From: Trichoplax adhaerens
Lineage: Eukaryota; Placozoa; Uniplacotomia; Trichoplacea; Trichoplacidae
Length of the DNA stretch: 64,000 bases
Assembly (NCBI RefSeq): GCF_000150275.1
Contig: NW_002060949.1
Coordinates: 519,861 to 583,860, forward strand
Direction: 5' to 3'
A model generated the notes under the pieces. The model was given only the letters and a program-made list of their open reading frames with translations. It had not been told where the DNA came from and did not search any database. Both the position numbers and the translations under genes were made by a program. Each line of letters begins with the position of its first letter. Positions within the stretch are counted from its first letter, which is position 1. Positions 24,420-39,259 of the stretch are shown here, one piece after another.

Positions 24420-27400
24420 GATAGCTTAATATTATAAAAGGTTCGCTTAATTGAGAAGGAATTTATAGCATCAAATATTGCAATGATCGGAAATAAGTAC
24501 TGGATAGAAGATCACTTGTAAATTCTCCAACTTTCTAATAAAAACTTCTAATGCATTATAGTTTTCGCAGGTTTATGTTCGTTTCTTTACCGTAGTACCA
24601 ACTTGATATATAAAACCTTAAGAAGACAAAGATTAACTTCGTTAACTGTACTGTTATTCATCGTTTCCTAATTTTGTACTAAAGTAATAGTCTGTTAGCT
24701 ACTGAGTTGACATCTAACAATAAATTGGCAGCGCTAATTTACTGAATATGTTATATGCCTACACAAACGTGAAACTGAATAGGATATAGTCATAATTTTT
24801 TTGTGGGAGAGGGGAGAGGGGAGAGGGAGGATTGATTCACTATTAGGTCATAAACATTTTATGTATCAATTAGATTTTGATGCAATAACATCAGTTTTAT
24901 TCTAAATGCAATGAAATTAACGTAATTTGGACAATATAATAATTTCAGTAGTGTTAACATTTATTTATAGTAACGAAATTTTATAAAAAACTGATTTCAC
25001 GAAATTAAAATTAATCATGATTCTAAGAACTATATAATGATGGGCATTTCAAGCAACGTGACATTCCAAGTTCGGTATTAAAGTTAAAAGTAAAAATTTC
25101 TAATGTTTTATCGTTGTCCGATATTATTAAACAAAATTTTCCCGTCAAAAATCAGTTAATATTTACATGTAAGTCTCACGGAAAACGCTGCGATTATACA
25201 ATAGTTATAATTACTACACTGATTCACCACGCTGATTTGGTAGATTTCACTGTTATATATCGGAAAATAGTTTGCTAACTCAATAAGATAAGTCGTAAAA
25301 AGATGTAATGGTACAGTATGGTTTCACTTCACTAAAACCATCTAAGTGCTACTTGTAAAATTAGCGGAACTGATATGCTATTACTGCCCTAGCAAATTAT
25401 TCATAAATTCTGTACTGTAGATTGTAGAAGAAATGTTCAAAAATTTTATCATTCTCCTTCCGTTGCATACCGTACTGATTAACTATTTTAAATGATTGAA
25501 CTCTGATGATATGAGTAAGTTTTCTTCATCAAAACTAGACGGTAAGGAAATATTTTTAATGTGTTTAAAGTGTTGTAATTTTTTGTAACTCATTAATCAG
25601 TTGTAGCATCGTACATAAATTACTTTGATTGATTTAGCAAATTATCTAGATAGGCAGCCAGTAAAATTCTAATATATGCGTATACTAATTAACAAAACGT
25701 TGTCCTAATTATTCTGTGGCATTTTTCTTCATGATTAAAAGTAGTCAGAACGTAATTTAACATATTAATTTTAGAACCTAAAGAAAACTAAAACAAACAA
25801 CACCAAGAACGAGGAACTTCATTAGTCAACGATTACACAATTCATCGATCATCGAAAGCACTGTAACATGTCGAGGATACTGTAGAGTTCAGTGTTGTTA
25901 GTCTACAGTACATCATAGTATTCTTGTTTAGTAACGTAGATATTGCTATATCTATAAATATAATTTGACCTTAAGATATATTACCTATAATTAAAAAGTG
26001 AAGAACTTTTGATGCAATTTTCCGCCAGTCAGTAAGGATAAACGATTGTGAGTATAAATCACGCAAAAGCTTGACTAAAAACTCAACATTGCACCGCCTT
26101 CGATAGAAACAGTAACAAAAGCCTTTAAATTAAGACTTGACAATAATCATTCCAGTGACAGATTTATGAATAATTTAATGACGTAATGATGCTAATTAAA
26201 TCATCGCAACATTACAAAACAATCAAGGACAGAAAGATAGCCAAAGCCTCATACAGATGCATATTGATCAATCATAGACGTCAATAAGCCAAAATCAATG
26301 CAAGAATTTACTTATCCTTTATCAACTCACATAATAGTAAATGTATACTGGTTGTAATTTACAACAGCGAATAAGCATACGATATAGCCCTATTAATCAA
26401 CTTTAGTAGTGTTTTAATTGTGAATCAGTTATTTTACTAACGTGAATAAAGTATCTTTTGTTATCTTGCTACAATTAGTAACGGATTGCGATGACGGTAA
26501 TTACAAAAATTTTTTGAGAGGGTTTAGAAGAGCTGTAAAATATTAAAGGCATTTGTAATAAGTTCTCGAGCAAATGTAGAGACAGCGTATTAGTAAAGCA
26601 TAGAATTTTATTAAGACTTAACATTTCAAAGTAATTACTAGAGTGCAATTGTCCTTGTTCAAACTTCTACAAAACATTGGTAATGACGTACACTTTAAAT
26701 AATTCATTTAGTCCACATTCTTGTAAGTAATGTTAGCGCCTGTTTCTCCTGTTTATGATTTTAATAAAACGCTCAACTGCTTATTATTACGAGATAATAT
26801 CTAATACTTTATTTTGGCATTAGGGACATTAGTTACAATTATCGATTCTAAATGATATTTAATCGTATCTGTTGTTAAAATACTCAAAATTTTCCCTTTT
26901 AATAGACTCAACACCTATCTCAAAATATTATACTAGTTAAATTTATTGGAAAGTAATTAAATTAGATCACCTTAAAAGTATACTCATACTCGAACTATTA
27001 TCTACTGTATATTATATTATAAAGTTTTCACCGAATAAGCTTTACAGTACAAACACGGTACTGTTGCTCTACAATATTTCGACAGGTCTTTCGATAGGTC
27101 TTGTACCTTACTAACGCCCAACATATCGTTTGTACAGTATATTTATACTGTAAAAGTAAGTGGAGTGAACTGATGTTGGTTATTTTAAGGTTGTACAAAT
27201 ATGCTTTGGAAGATTTTAATGTAAAAAGATACAGTAAAAGTTTGTTTATCCGGGTACTTAAGAAAATCATAAACTGTCTACCGTTTTGTTCAATTAACGC
27301 TGTCGAAGATGGGTTATGCTGCACATTCACTGGAACTAATTTATAAAAATCTTCCTAACGTGGAAACCTGAATTTTATTATAGAGCTCTTATTTCGAACT

Positions 27401-28032
27401 TTCTTAATTACAATATCAATTTTTTACAGTACGTATAAATCATGCATGAAATATATCAACGAGGCTTTATCAAAATTTGATATAAATTTTGGCTTAAAGG
27501 TTGTACTTGTGATGGTATACTCAATTTTGTCAACAGTAAACATCTAAAGAGAAAAATAATATACTAAAACCAGCGTATTTATAAATTATTAATGTATATC
27601 CTAAATGAGATAAACGGAATGGAATTTGTACATATATCGAAAGAGTAATCGATTAAAACTTTCACATTACTTTCCAAACTAAACTGATATTTAACATTGG
27701 CTCAGATAAAATATAAAGATAGAAACAGATATTAACACTTGTCAGAAGAACTGAAAACAGTTAATGATTGGACAATTTTTTGTCAACTTGAACGGCATAA
27801 CCAATGTCTCATAAAATTAATGAGTGGCAGAAAGTCTAAGCGTGAAATTTGTTTCGTAGTTGTCGCTTATACATCCGATGTTACTGAATTATTTATACGA
27901 AAAACAAAAGAGTAAATTGCTAATGTATTTATGAAGACTTCTGAATTATTTCTACTATTGTAGCAAGTATCTCAGTTACTCAGATAAATGAAATACTGAT
28001 AAAGTCTGATACGATTAGTTGAGTTTCTTCTA
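24420..28032. other. Spacer between DEG/ENaC promoter and NIPBL 3' end
   Basis: AT-rich tandem-gene spacer of 3.6 kb. It holds the DEG/ENaC promoter on its left side and the NIPBL 3' UTR on its right. It contains a G-quadruplex-type tract (24804-24830) and only isolated GTAC palindromes. Overlapping opposite-strand frames near 27028-27346 look like chance. I see no gene. Confidence 0.5.
24804..24830 (+). repeat. G-quadruplex-type tract upstream of DEG/ENaC
   Basis: Four G runs (3, 4, 4, 3) are separated by AGA, fitting the G3+N1-7 quadruplex pattern exactly, in an otherwise very AT-rich stretch. It is 385 bp upstream of the DEG/ENaC ATG, with the G-rich strand being the template strand for that gene. 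Confidence 0.75.
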
Positions 28033-31000
28033 TTAAGCGACATAGTCTGGATCAGGATTTGCTGCTTCACAGCTGTTAGTGCTATTCGATCTGTTACTAT
28101 CGTCAAGGTTATAACAGTGAAAAAATTGATATTAATCCATTAAGTAAATTCAAATTTGCTTGAAACCTACTCTACTATACTATTTATTATTAATTATAAA
28201 TCTAAGGATATTTGCTTCATTCTTTTGCAGCTACCACCATCTAAAGACTTCCTAGAACTTAATTTTCTCTTAATTGCACCATCTACTCTTTTGACATGGT
28301 TACGTATGCCAGTTTCCTGAGGGATTAATATATTTCTACCTGAGATCGGGTACTTGAATATCTTATTCTAAGAACGTTTGTGATAACATCTTTTCATGGC
28401 ATGAATACTTATTAATAGTAAAACCGAATCTTACTCCTTCCTTGATATCCTCTTCGCCTTCGGCTATTGACAACATGGCATCGCATCCGTCATCATAATC
28501 TTTATTATGAGTAGTTGCTATGGCAGATTTTAGCTAATGATACATAACATTCAATTCATGTAAATGTTAAGACAAAATGTAAGGATTATTTTAATAAAAA
28601 TAAAACGTTAAGTATTTCATATCGAACTTGTAAGTATAATTTGACTGCAATCGCAGGTTCTGCTTGATTCTTCATGTTTTCGATAACATTTCTTGGATCA
28701 AATAAGTCAGCATTTCTTCTTGTTAGACTTTTATCATTAACTTTAGCATTATCCGAAGGCGAATAACCAATACATTTGCTATAATAAAATATACAAAATC
28801 TCATCTTTAAATGATAATACTCGCTTTGGATAAGATAGTGACATATCTTTACCTTTCCGAGATACTATACAAAGACTTCAGATGATCTCGTAATTGAATC
28901 AGCAAAAGGCATGATAACGTAGGATAAATGAAGCGCCGATAATCAAAATCGCCATTAGAGAATTCAACTATGGAAGAAATCATCTATTTTTAATGACCAC
29001 TCTAAATATGCATCGGAACAATTTCATTTCGAAGTATTAAGATCATTAAGAAATTTTCTTAATTTTTACCTTTTAATGCGTCAACACTGCTACTATCTAA
29101 ATCTTCCTCACTGTCTTCAAACTGAAAAGTCTTAGAATAGAAGTCAGTTGGGTTTAAAATCACACTTTTTGAATTTTCGAAATTTTAAAGGGTTTACCTT
29201 GCCAACGGCGTCTAATAAATTTGTACCCATCACGGAAAGTGTTAAATCAAGCTGGTGAATTAGGAACAAAGGCTCATCTTGGATGTTATACGGAAAATAT
29301 GCTAAATTACCAGCTATATATAAAAGATATTCTATTTCTTTCCCCTAGAAAGAAAGTAAAATAAGTAATACTAGCTGTTTTAGTAAAGATGAAACAAGAA
29401 GCAGTATATCGATTTTTAGAATTAACTGTCACCGAGTTATTGTCAGTTTCAAAATATCGCAACAAGGAATGTGCCAAAGCTCGTCTATATCGACGGTTAG
29501 AACGAAGTAGCATATAACAGCAACTACATAATGCGGATGCCGATTCTTTTGAATAACCTCGAACTATTGAGCCCTGTCAAGAATTAATATATGTAATATT
29601 TGAACAGATCTTTAGCTTTGACTTTCAACTGTTTCTTTAATAATAAAATATAAGCGACCATTAGTCGCCAACATATCATTTAATTTTTAATGATTCGTGA
29701 TTGATTACTTGTAATTTCTTATGCAATTCAAATGTGAGCCTAATCCCTTGAGCGGCCTTTGACTAAAATGGTATGCATTTGAGTCACCATTGAACATTTG
29801 ATTAATCGGTTAAACTATTTATATCAGAAATCAGAGCATAAAAAAATTCGGAAACAGACCTGAACGAAATTAAGATAGTCACTTGCTAAAGTTGATAATT
29901 GTTTTTCTGCTAAAATTTTTGTCGACTTTTGTGGATCAGTTGAAAGGGTAATTAAATAAGGTACGCACTAAAGATAACGAGATTGGGACAGAAAATGAGA
30001 AATTTTACGTGCTACGCAAAATAATCTATAATTAATAGGCATCATACCTTTATTGGATGCATTAATCCATCACGTAAAATTCGTAAGATAACATTTAAAG
30101 AGGAATTTCTTATTTCTGATTCGGAATTTGTAGAGGCTTCCAAAACTTCGTTGGCATAATGTTGCACTATCTTGCTAGCTAGACTATAAAAGAATTTCTT
30201 ATGGTCAAATTGAGTACTGAAGGGAAAATGTATTTTAAGATTGCATCGTTTTGTACGTTAAATCAGAAAGATTCTTGCTAATGGATATTCACTTTAACAA
30301 TTTTTTTTGTCGCGCTTTTCGCGTCTCCATTTTCAAATCTAAAGTATGTGAATTTTCGAATAAAAATTTGTAATCATTTAATTTACCTAGATCTAGCATC
30401 TCCTAACTGTCCCAAATTTTTGTTGGAGTTTGATTTTTTCCCTAAAATTGTTGTATAGGAATTACTTAAAATGCATATAATCAATGAAGTAAAGCTTAAC
30501 GTACAGGTATCTTCCGCCTTTTGGGTTCTTTTGTCTTCTTCAATAAGGTAATGCTCTATATTCTTTAATACCTATGAAATAAGAAGATTTAATTTACTTT
30601 AAATATGTTAGTTCCAGAAAAATTGTACAACTATGAAAATGCTTACCTGGCACATGAGTTTTGTCGAGGATTTTCGCGAATTTAAGACTTTTTTGTATTT
30701 TTCAGAAAGTTTTTTATGCATTAATAGTTTTGGATATCGGACGCATAAACTTCCTATTGCATTCAATGGTAATACAACAATAAGACTTAGGGTATTCGGT
30801 TTTATGCGAAGTGACACCAGGAAAAAAATTGAGGAAGTTAAGATCTCAATACTACCGATGCCAGTAAAAGCTTTAAGAAGGACTTCTCCATCTTCACATT
30901 GGCAGAAAGCTAGGAAAAGTTCAAATGCGCTATCAAGCTGATAACAAAATTTAAACAAGTTTAGTGACTTTTTCTGTCAGATAAGTTACAGAATTTTAAT

Positions 31001-34000
31001 AATCAGATTACAATCTTACATTTAATTCTGAACTGTCAGAGCTTAAATCCATATCAAAATTTTTATATAGCATTCCAACTACGAATAATGCTCTCATAAT
31101 TCGAGGTTTATTTGACGTTAACTTCGATTCGATTAACAGTAATTCCTGGTTTGTAACGCTACGTAATAAACCTACGGGATTGAATTAGCAAATAAAGTAT
31201 AGATATATTAATAAACTACGTTAACATTATTTAATACCCATTTTCTTATAGTATTTACACAAGCTTACCAATATATTTACGTAGACAGTCTCTAACCAAG
31301 TCGTAATTGTGAGTTACTTCATTTACTATGACAGTTAAGCAGCTAATACAATTTTGAACAACCTAAAATATTACATGAAAGAGTAATCACTGTATATAGG
31401 TGCAATAACATAAAATCTTCTATGTACAATGTTTACCGTTTGTCCTTGAATGAGGATAAGTTTCATAAGATCTTTTTCTAAATCTGCCAAGAAAGACTTA
31501 CTCGGATGTTGCATCAATGGTAAAACATATTCTAATATACAAGGTACAGTTCGAAGTATCGCGGCATCAGCTTTGGTAGAACATTTCATACTTAAGTAAG
31601 GCTGAAGTCGGGGTGCGTAATCTACTACTAATTGTGGGAAACATTTACTAAAAACGAGTAGTGTTGAAAAACAAGCTACAACCTTTACATCTGCTTTTTC
31701 ATCATTTTTTGATATATTTACTAACTGATCTTCGAATTTTAAAATGCTTTCCAGTAAGTTTGCTAGGATGACTTTACTAGAATTAGTAACAGCTTCGCTA
31801 TAGGAACTGAAATCACTAGATTTTACCATATGTCTTATTAGATTTTCAAGACATTCTAAAGCGGAGTCATGGCATATCGCTACACAGTTTACAAGATCAT
31901 CTGTAACTTTTTTGACCTCATCTCCAGACTTGCTATCACAGGAAAACCAGACGTGCTGAAATACTTTAGTAACCAAATCCTTAACACTCTCGTCATCATT
32001 GAAACGGAGTAGTATACGAACGCAAATTTCAGGGTTCTTTTCAAACGCTGGGAATCGGGTGTACAAGTCTTTCAGAACTTTAATAACACGCTTCCGTACA
32101 CTTATACCAGTATCAAGGATTCTTTCTATCAGGATTTCGAAATACTGCTCACACAGTTGTATGTTTGTGAGCATGAACTTTCCTGTTAATTCTACAGCCG
32201 CTTCTCTAACCGAAACTGACGTATCTAATAACCTAGCATGAACAGCTTGATGGACTTCTTTTCTTCGGAGTATGTTGGGATCTTCTCCTATTATACTCGT
32301 TAGACATTTCAAAGCTCGTGCACGAAGTGCAATGGTAGGCTCGTAAAGCATTCTTAAAAGATGTTGAAGATACGTATCGAAACTACTGAATAACGATCGC
32401 TTGGAAACTACTTTCTGAGACATAGATTCTAGTACTTCAGATGACAACGTTAATTTTGGCCAACGACCACGGATAAGAAGCCGACACATAATGGTTACTG
32501 CAGAGAGTTTTTTCTTTAAACTTTCTATAATTGCATTATCCTCATCAATATTTGCAGAGTCTTCGAGGGATAAGTTAGCAGAAAGATTAGCAGATTCGTT
32601 GAATTGCTTTTCAATTTCTTTATGGGTTTCATATAGTAAACGACCAATACGGAAATAAACTGCTGGCTACAGACATAGATGTAAAACTTTTAGGCTGATC
32701 ATCTGCAAGCCACATACGGTATCCTCCGTATGCTTAAGTTGACCTGTTACAAGTTCAATAAATAATAATACTCACCTGATACCATGGAAAATCTTTTGAT
32801 TCGCTGTAAAGCTGTCCTATTAAAATCTTCTCGAAATAGTATTCCACAGATTCTAAAATATCGTTTGACTGTTGAAAAATTAGCAACTTAGTGAAATACA
32901 ACAAATAAGCAAGTATTGAAGCTAGGAAAATCACAACAACTATGTTGTACGTCTGTCACTTACATCATCAATAACGGATTCGTGACTGATTTCGGAAATC
33001 TATATATAATAAAAATATTACTTAGCTATTTTAAATTTTAACAGTCACAGCTAAAAATTTTTGATAGTATTGTCCGCCATTGATAAGGTACGCATAAAAT
33101 TTATCTAAGAGCTAATTTAAATTAATTAAAATCAAACCTGCGATTGTAGTGCTTTTAAATCAATTTCTTCAATCGAGATGAGACGTTTTCTTAAATGAGC
33201 CGCGACTAAACCAAAATATTCCAAAGACGTCGTTCTAACTGCGATATCATTAGATTTGTCGGTAAAAGTATGTGCTAAACATTTTCCAACTATTCCTAAT
33301 AATAATTCAGATGAGGGCCACTCAGGTTTGTCAACTGTTATCAATAAATCTTGAATAAAATTTTCAAAGATCACTTTACGATCTTCTTCGTCTTTCACAC
33401 AATACCTAGGTATTCAAGGCAAAATCATAGAAAATGCTTAAACTTACAGCGGAATCAAATGACTTCTAATTTCTTCTTTAAATTCATGATACATATACAC
33501 ATAACATTGTACTAACTTCTTAAAAAATTGCGTGATGAATGACTGTCCATTTCTAACGGCGCTTTCGTATGATTGGCCAATAATGTGCTCTTCAATAAGT
33601 TCTGGCTGTTCCGGCGGTTCCTTTGAACCTGTTCCTTTAGTTGACTTTTTCTTGCTATCTGAATTTTTCAGTACTGGAATCTTTACCATACAGTGAAACA
33701 GTTGCAGAATAAGAGCAGATACTATTTGTATAGATTCCCCGTTTCCAAGACTACGTAAAAGGATAATAACTAGGTTAATTGATATTTTCATACTGGCTGT
33801 AAATTGAAGGATTTTCCTGACTTACTTGTAACATCGTAAGTTAGTTCGATTACTAGGTAATTTTACTAACGATGAGAGAATATCCTCTATGATCACGTTC
33901 CGGTGTTTATCATATTTTTTGAAAGTCTATAATACAATACATGAAATGAGTGAAAATTATCCATTTGCACATCCGGTAATATTGCAATAGTGTAGCCACT

Positions 34001-37000
34001 TTGACATATCTAAGAAAGTATTTTACCCATCTAATAAGATCCAATGCGCTACGTTGTAGGTCTTTAACGTTATCAACAAAGAACGAAGAAATACCAATCG
34101 AGCTTAACTATTGAATTAAAAAGATTGAAATCATTTTTTAGAAATTATCACAATGTATACAGCTTCCTCACCATAACACCGCAAGTAAATTACGTATTCT
34201 TATTAATAACGTTGGTATTGTTTAAGCGATTAAAAGCCTCAACTAAATTATTACTTACTTGAATAATTATTGTATCAGTAAATGTTGTTATCTGTACGAG
34301 TTCAGACAATAAAGCAACCGCCTCACAAGTCTTACGATATATGAAATTCACCAACTTGTTTTTGGGGCTTGATACCTTGCCTCGTCCCTTGAGACGATTA
34401 GAATCGGCTAGAATAATAGCATATTATAACTTAAATGCAATAGACATAATTTATATACAGTATACTGTGTACTCGCTACTGAATAAACTACCCTGCTGAT
34501 CGAACAATTTTAAGGAAAATTATGAACATTTAAGAAATAGATATTTCAGACATTACATTTTAAAGAATTATCCGCGGATTTATCTTTGTACATAGGATCA
34601 AATATAGGGTATAGAGTGTTAACTTGGTGGTAACTAATAATATCAATCAGGCTATCAATGTTTTCATCTGCATATAGAGTCTTTGGCATATTTTTTGCAG
34701 TCAGGATATGAAGGACTGCTACTGTAGCTTCCATTGATGCTGCGATTTCTTCTAACTTTAAATAATTCCATAGCTTCTTTTCTTTATCATCAGCCTAAAG
34801 TTAAGATTAAATCCTATTTAATACCAAATAATTACTCAGCAAAATTAATAAACAATAGCTACTGTATTCTATCAAATACCGGTTCCTCTGTAACTGATGA
34901 TTCTATACATTTGCCATGCCTAATAATGCCCAAAAGAATTTTCACAACTTGTTCAACATCATCAAGGGATATCTCGTAAGCTTCATTTGTTGCCTTCAAT
35001 CTTGCAGCCTCAATCGACAACTCAGATAGCACCGTTAAGGGTACAGCAAGTTTATCCGGCTCTGAGCAGATTTGTAAATAAAATTTCAGTTAATTCAGAG
35101 TTTGGTAAAATTCTCAATTTAATTCCCGTACTTTTACTAGATGATTCATCCTTCTTTTTCAGATAATCAGTTATTTTTTCACATAGTGTAACGAAACGTT
35201 TGTATGTTGTGGATTCACCTGTTCACGGGTTAGTCAAAGAATATATGTTACCTAAGTAAGTAAAAATTTTATAATATAATTATAATTAAGTACCTTCATA
35301 TTCAGACTCTTGGTCAGACTTGTTCTTTAATGAAGTTTTTCCTTCAAACAATACACGGAAAATCATTCATCGAGAAATACGATTTAAAATGATTACATTT
35401 TGGTATGTTATTCTAATTTACGAGTGATAGGTTATAGTAAAATTAGGAGCTATATAGCTATAAAGTTTACTAAACATATTTTAGAAATACAGAATAAGTG
35501 CTATGCCTATTGCTGATTCTCTTTATCGCCAATAATCTACCGACTTACGAGATTTTTTGGCAGATGATGGACCGGGTCGTACAAAATTTTCGGAGTCACT
35601 TGTTCCTGAAGTAGTTTCACATTTCCAAGTGCTATCCTTACTGTCAGATTCACTTACAGCCTAATTTGAATCAGTAACACAACAAAATGCTACATTATAC
35701 AAATTGATTTTAAGCTAAGCAAATGATCTAGAGCGCTTCAATAAGATCATAAAATGTCCTACTGATGTAGACGTCGAGTCTAGTGTAATAACTTCTTGAT
35801 TTTCAAATTTGTAAATTGGTTTATCCTTTTTTCTAGGCTGTATTCTTCGCTTTTCAAATACCTGATGAGGTGCCACGTCTTGTACGCTCTCATCGCTTGT
35901 TTCGAGGTGATATCGGTGGGCATTATGCCCATCTACAAACAAAAAGGATTAGGAGTGTTTTAACATAATTTTTGTAAGGAATAACTTTGATAGTATTGTT
36001 TCGAGTATTGCAATAACCTAATAATATTTTACAAAACTTTATACACATAATAAGAGACTACTAAGTATATTAAATGGGTACTTGAATATATAATTTCTAC
36101 GATAAGATTTGCTATTATTCCACATGTTAGTTATAAAGCATGAATGTTTGATACCCAAGTTAGAAAAGTATATATCATCGTTTCATGAATGCTTGTTGTA
36201 TTTGGATATTGCGAGATATATGATATTAAGTTTATTACTGCTTTAACTTCAGTGTCAATTCCATATTGAGCGATTCGAATTTATAGTATCGCGATATGGT
36301 TACGAAGATTAATTGCTAAAATCATTCTATATAGCATAATAAATACTGTATACAAAGAGCGCATAAGATGTATTACCAAAAGTTACTATACAATATAATG
36401 TAGATATAATAAATATCGTGAACACTGAAAGTATCCAACAGTATCCTATATAAAATAGGCTAAAATTTTAATAGAACTATTGATGTCGAGACCGTCCAAC
36501 TTAAAGAAATACTATTACCGCTAAGTTAATTCATACCAGGTAATGGATTCGTTAAAGATGAACGATAGCTAAACAGATTAGGAAATCGCTGTTCCAAGGC
36601 GTACACAGAGTAGGGTCTCCTGAGATCGCTTACTGATCCTAATGAGGGTTGTTCTTTGACTTGGCTTTAATTTCGAGTATGAATAAAATTATTGCTGCTT
36701 ATTATATATGTATTATCTGATAATGTAGTAATAAGCTAAGATGTTAAAAACTCAAATTAGTCTATATCTATACAATATCTGTATTGCAATCATAACCTAC
36801 TATGGTCGTAGCAATAAAATACCGATTTGCAATTAATAAGTCATAAACAATTAAGCCATTTGCAAATATAAACAAATTTTCATTCCATGTAATGAAAATT
36901 TCTGACTACATTTGTAACTTACATGTGAGATACGTCCACTGCAAGGAGATCACTACCTAATTTTTCGGTTATTTGACCATCAGTAGTATTTTCTAAAAAT

Positions 37001-38647
37001 TTCCATGTTTGTTGTACATCGTTATTGTTAACAGCAGAACCTACATTCGCTGCGCATAGCGGAACTATAGGTTGTGGCACCGGTAGTTTGCTTGGTACTA
37101 ACAAAAAATAATTAATCAAGAGTTCCTATTATTGGTTCATATAATCCTAAGTTAATTTGACTATAAGTACTGTAAGTTAGATTAGTAACTGCCAAGAGAA
37201 ATACGATCTGTTTCACATATATATATATATACATAATAAACCAATAATAACATTATTTTTTCGTTATCGTAAAATGTTGTACCGACTCAGCATGATGGCT
37301 TGGTGTACTGTTAGCAATTAACATATTGACATTTAATATCAAAAGGCTAATTGTAGTCACAATCGCATGGATTATCATTGTCAGGCGAGTTAGTCTGCTA
37401 GATAAAATTACAGTATGATCTGCATGACAATACAGTTGGTACAGTAACAAGATTATTTTAATGTAGAAATACTAAAATAATAGCACAGCACATAAGGTAC
37501 TTATGGCTAGAAAATAATCTAGTATTGAATATTTAGTACGTATCTTGCAGAAAATATGTCAAGAAGTACCAGTAGAAGCAGCAGTAATTTAGTACTCAAA
37601 CTCAATTAGTAATAATTATTAACGTGTAGTTTACAGCAAGATCTTAATAAGGATAGAAATGTAGATAATATGCGTATACAGTACGCTAGACAGCAGTACA
37701 GTAATGTACATCACGCATTGAACTCAATACAATCACAAAGGATGCGAATTCTCTAGCCCTTGTAATTTAAAATCTATCATTCCCTGTAGCCAATAATGTC
37801 AAGTATTATATAGTACACACATGGCCTTAAGAGAGTAAAATTTGTCAAGATATGAGTAAGACAGCCCAATAAATTGAACTGAAAAATGCTCTCAATTTTC
37901 TAACGGACTCACGTAGTATATCCTTACACACAAATATCAGTAAGTAAAATAATTATATAATTGGTCAAAAACAAGTCTTGTCGATTACAATTAAGACTGA
38001 AGTGACGACTTCTAATATTGAGATATCTAACTACAAGTATTAAAACAAAATAATCTATGACTTAATATATAGAACCTTAAGTCTAGCGATAATGTTATGC
38101 AGTTAAGGTTTATCAATGGCGTAGTTTATTATACGAGTATGATACCATTAGAGGAGCAATGAAATGATAAGCTTGCATACAACTTTATGAAACAATAATG
38201 TTATATTTGAAGAATGTGCTATGCAATTCTAATTTAAACAAGCAACACATAGTATCTTACTAAGTTGCTTTGCCTAGTTGGAATTATTGTTATTAGACTT
38301 AAGCAGTAGATAACTAGGATAAGTCAGTATAAGCATGTACACAGTACGTTTATGTTATATTAGGGACGATTAAATACTTTATGTAGTGTATATGCTTATG
38401 ACTGCACAGTAGAGTACTGTGATGAATACACGTACGTATCCAGTATGTTAACTTAATAACATATACCCACAGTACAAGCATAGAGTTGGTAAGAATATCA
38501 ATAGAAGTAAGGTTCTTGTCAAATAATATTGAATGAAATAATAAAATTTAACTTACAGTCTATTAATGTTGACGGTCCAATTAATGTATTAGCAAGTGCC
38601 TTTGAAGAACTTTGATAGGAACTAGCCGGGGCATTATAATCCGCCAT
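28033..38647 (-). CDS. NIPBL: Cohesin loader NIPBL / Nipped-B / SCC2
   Basis: A HEAT-repeat protein that, with MAU2/SCC4, loads cohesin onto chromatin and stimulates its ATPase. First exons with matched phases: 38647-38557 (MADYNAPASS), 37097-36923, 36619-36537, 35932-35763, 35660-35549, 35341-35294. Further coding blocks are near 35220-35110, 35065-34885, 34735-34560, 34400-34260, 34095-34020, 33950-33875, 33790-33450, 33400-33140 and 32990-32780. One large exon spans 32666-31437 (410 codons). Then come blocks near 31185-31020, 30960-30490, 30190-30030, 29960-29840, 29330-29040 and 28800-28590, and a last exon ending at TAA 28035-28033. Diagnostic matches to NIPBL include NMPKTLYADE/NTLYPIFDPMY, FENFIQDLLITVDKPEWPS, SVREAAVELTGKF, ERILDTGISVRKRVIKVL and KCSTKADAAI. 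The N-terminal part before the HEAT region is far shorter than in human NIPBL (2,804 aa), as in many invertebrates. The protein tail is NPDPDYVA. Not every splice site was resolved. Confidence 0.93.
37098..38556 (-). other. NIPBL intron 1 (1.46 kb)
   Basis: Bounded by a GTAAGT donor after codon 30 (38556-38551) and an acceptor at 37098. It contains a short (AT)n run at 37217-37231 and scattered CAGTA/TACTG units, but no dense array and no supported gene. Confidence 0.6.
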
Positions 38648-39259
38648 TGCCCTTCATAAATGAGAAGATCCTGTCTTTTTAAAATTTCGTGTTCTCACGA
38701 ATATTAGCTAGGTTCTGAACGTCAATTTATGACTAGATGCAGTTGATGTCTCTCTGCAATAAAGAGTATATGCAATAAATGAAGATTACTTTTTAGAAAT
38801 ACACAGTGCTCGACATAAACATTGTACAGAATTATGACAAACAGAACATGATAAATCAGTGAATTCAGTGGAGCACACTGTTATGGCTTGAGTAACGCAT
38901 AGTTTACAATGCACTTAATGAGTTTGTACAATATGTATATTAATTTAGGCTGTATCAGTATAGTTCTAACTGCATATTTATAAACGAATACATCCTAAAA
39001 TATTACTAGTATAACTTTGACTTCAAATGCAGGTCTAATTTTGGGAATTCAAGAGCAAAATCATTCATATTACCTGTATCCTATTCTAATTAGCTGAGCA
39101 AGAAAATCTCTGAAAAAATTCATTCAAGCAATGCAGATACAGTCATACGGAGCGATACGTGTTACCACCGTACGTGTCGTAACGAGTGACTTCATTCACC
39201 AGACGTTCGTAACTCGTACGCTATTTCAATTCAATTTTCAAAATTTTGAAAAAGATTCG

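Noticed and set aside
27028-27346. Overlapping opposite-strand frames of 100 and 81 codons
   Set aside because: No recognisable domain, low-complexity AT-driven composition and no splice framework; most likely chance.
30633-30941. 102-codon plus-strand frame opposite NIPBL
   Set aside because: Antisense shadow of a conserved NIPBL HEAT exon.
31999-32241. 80-codon plus-strand frame opposite NIPBL
   Set aside because: Antisense shadow of the SVREAAVEL/ERILDTGISVRKR coding block.
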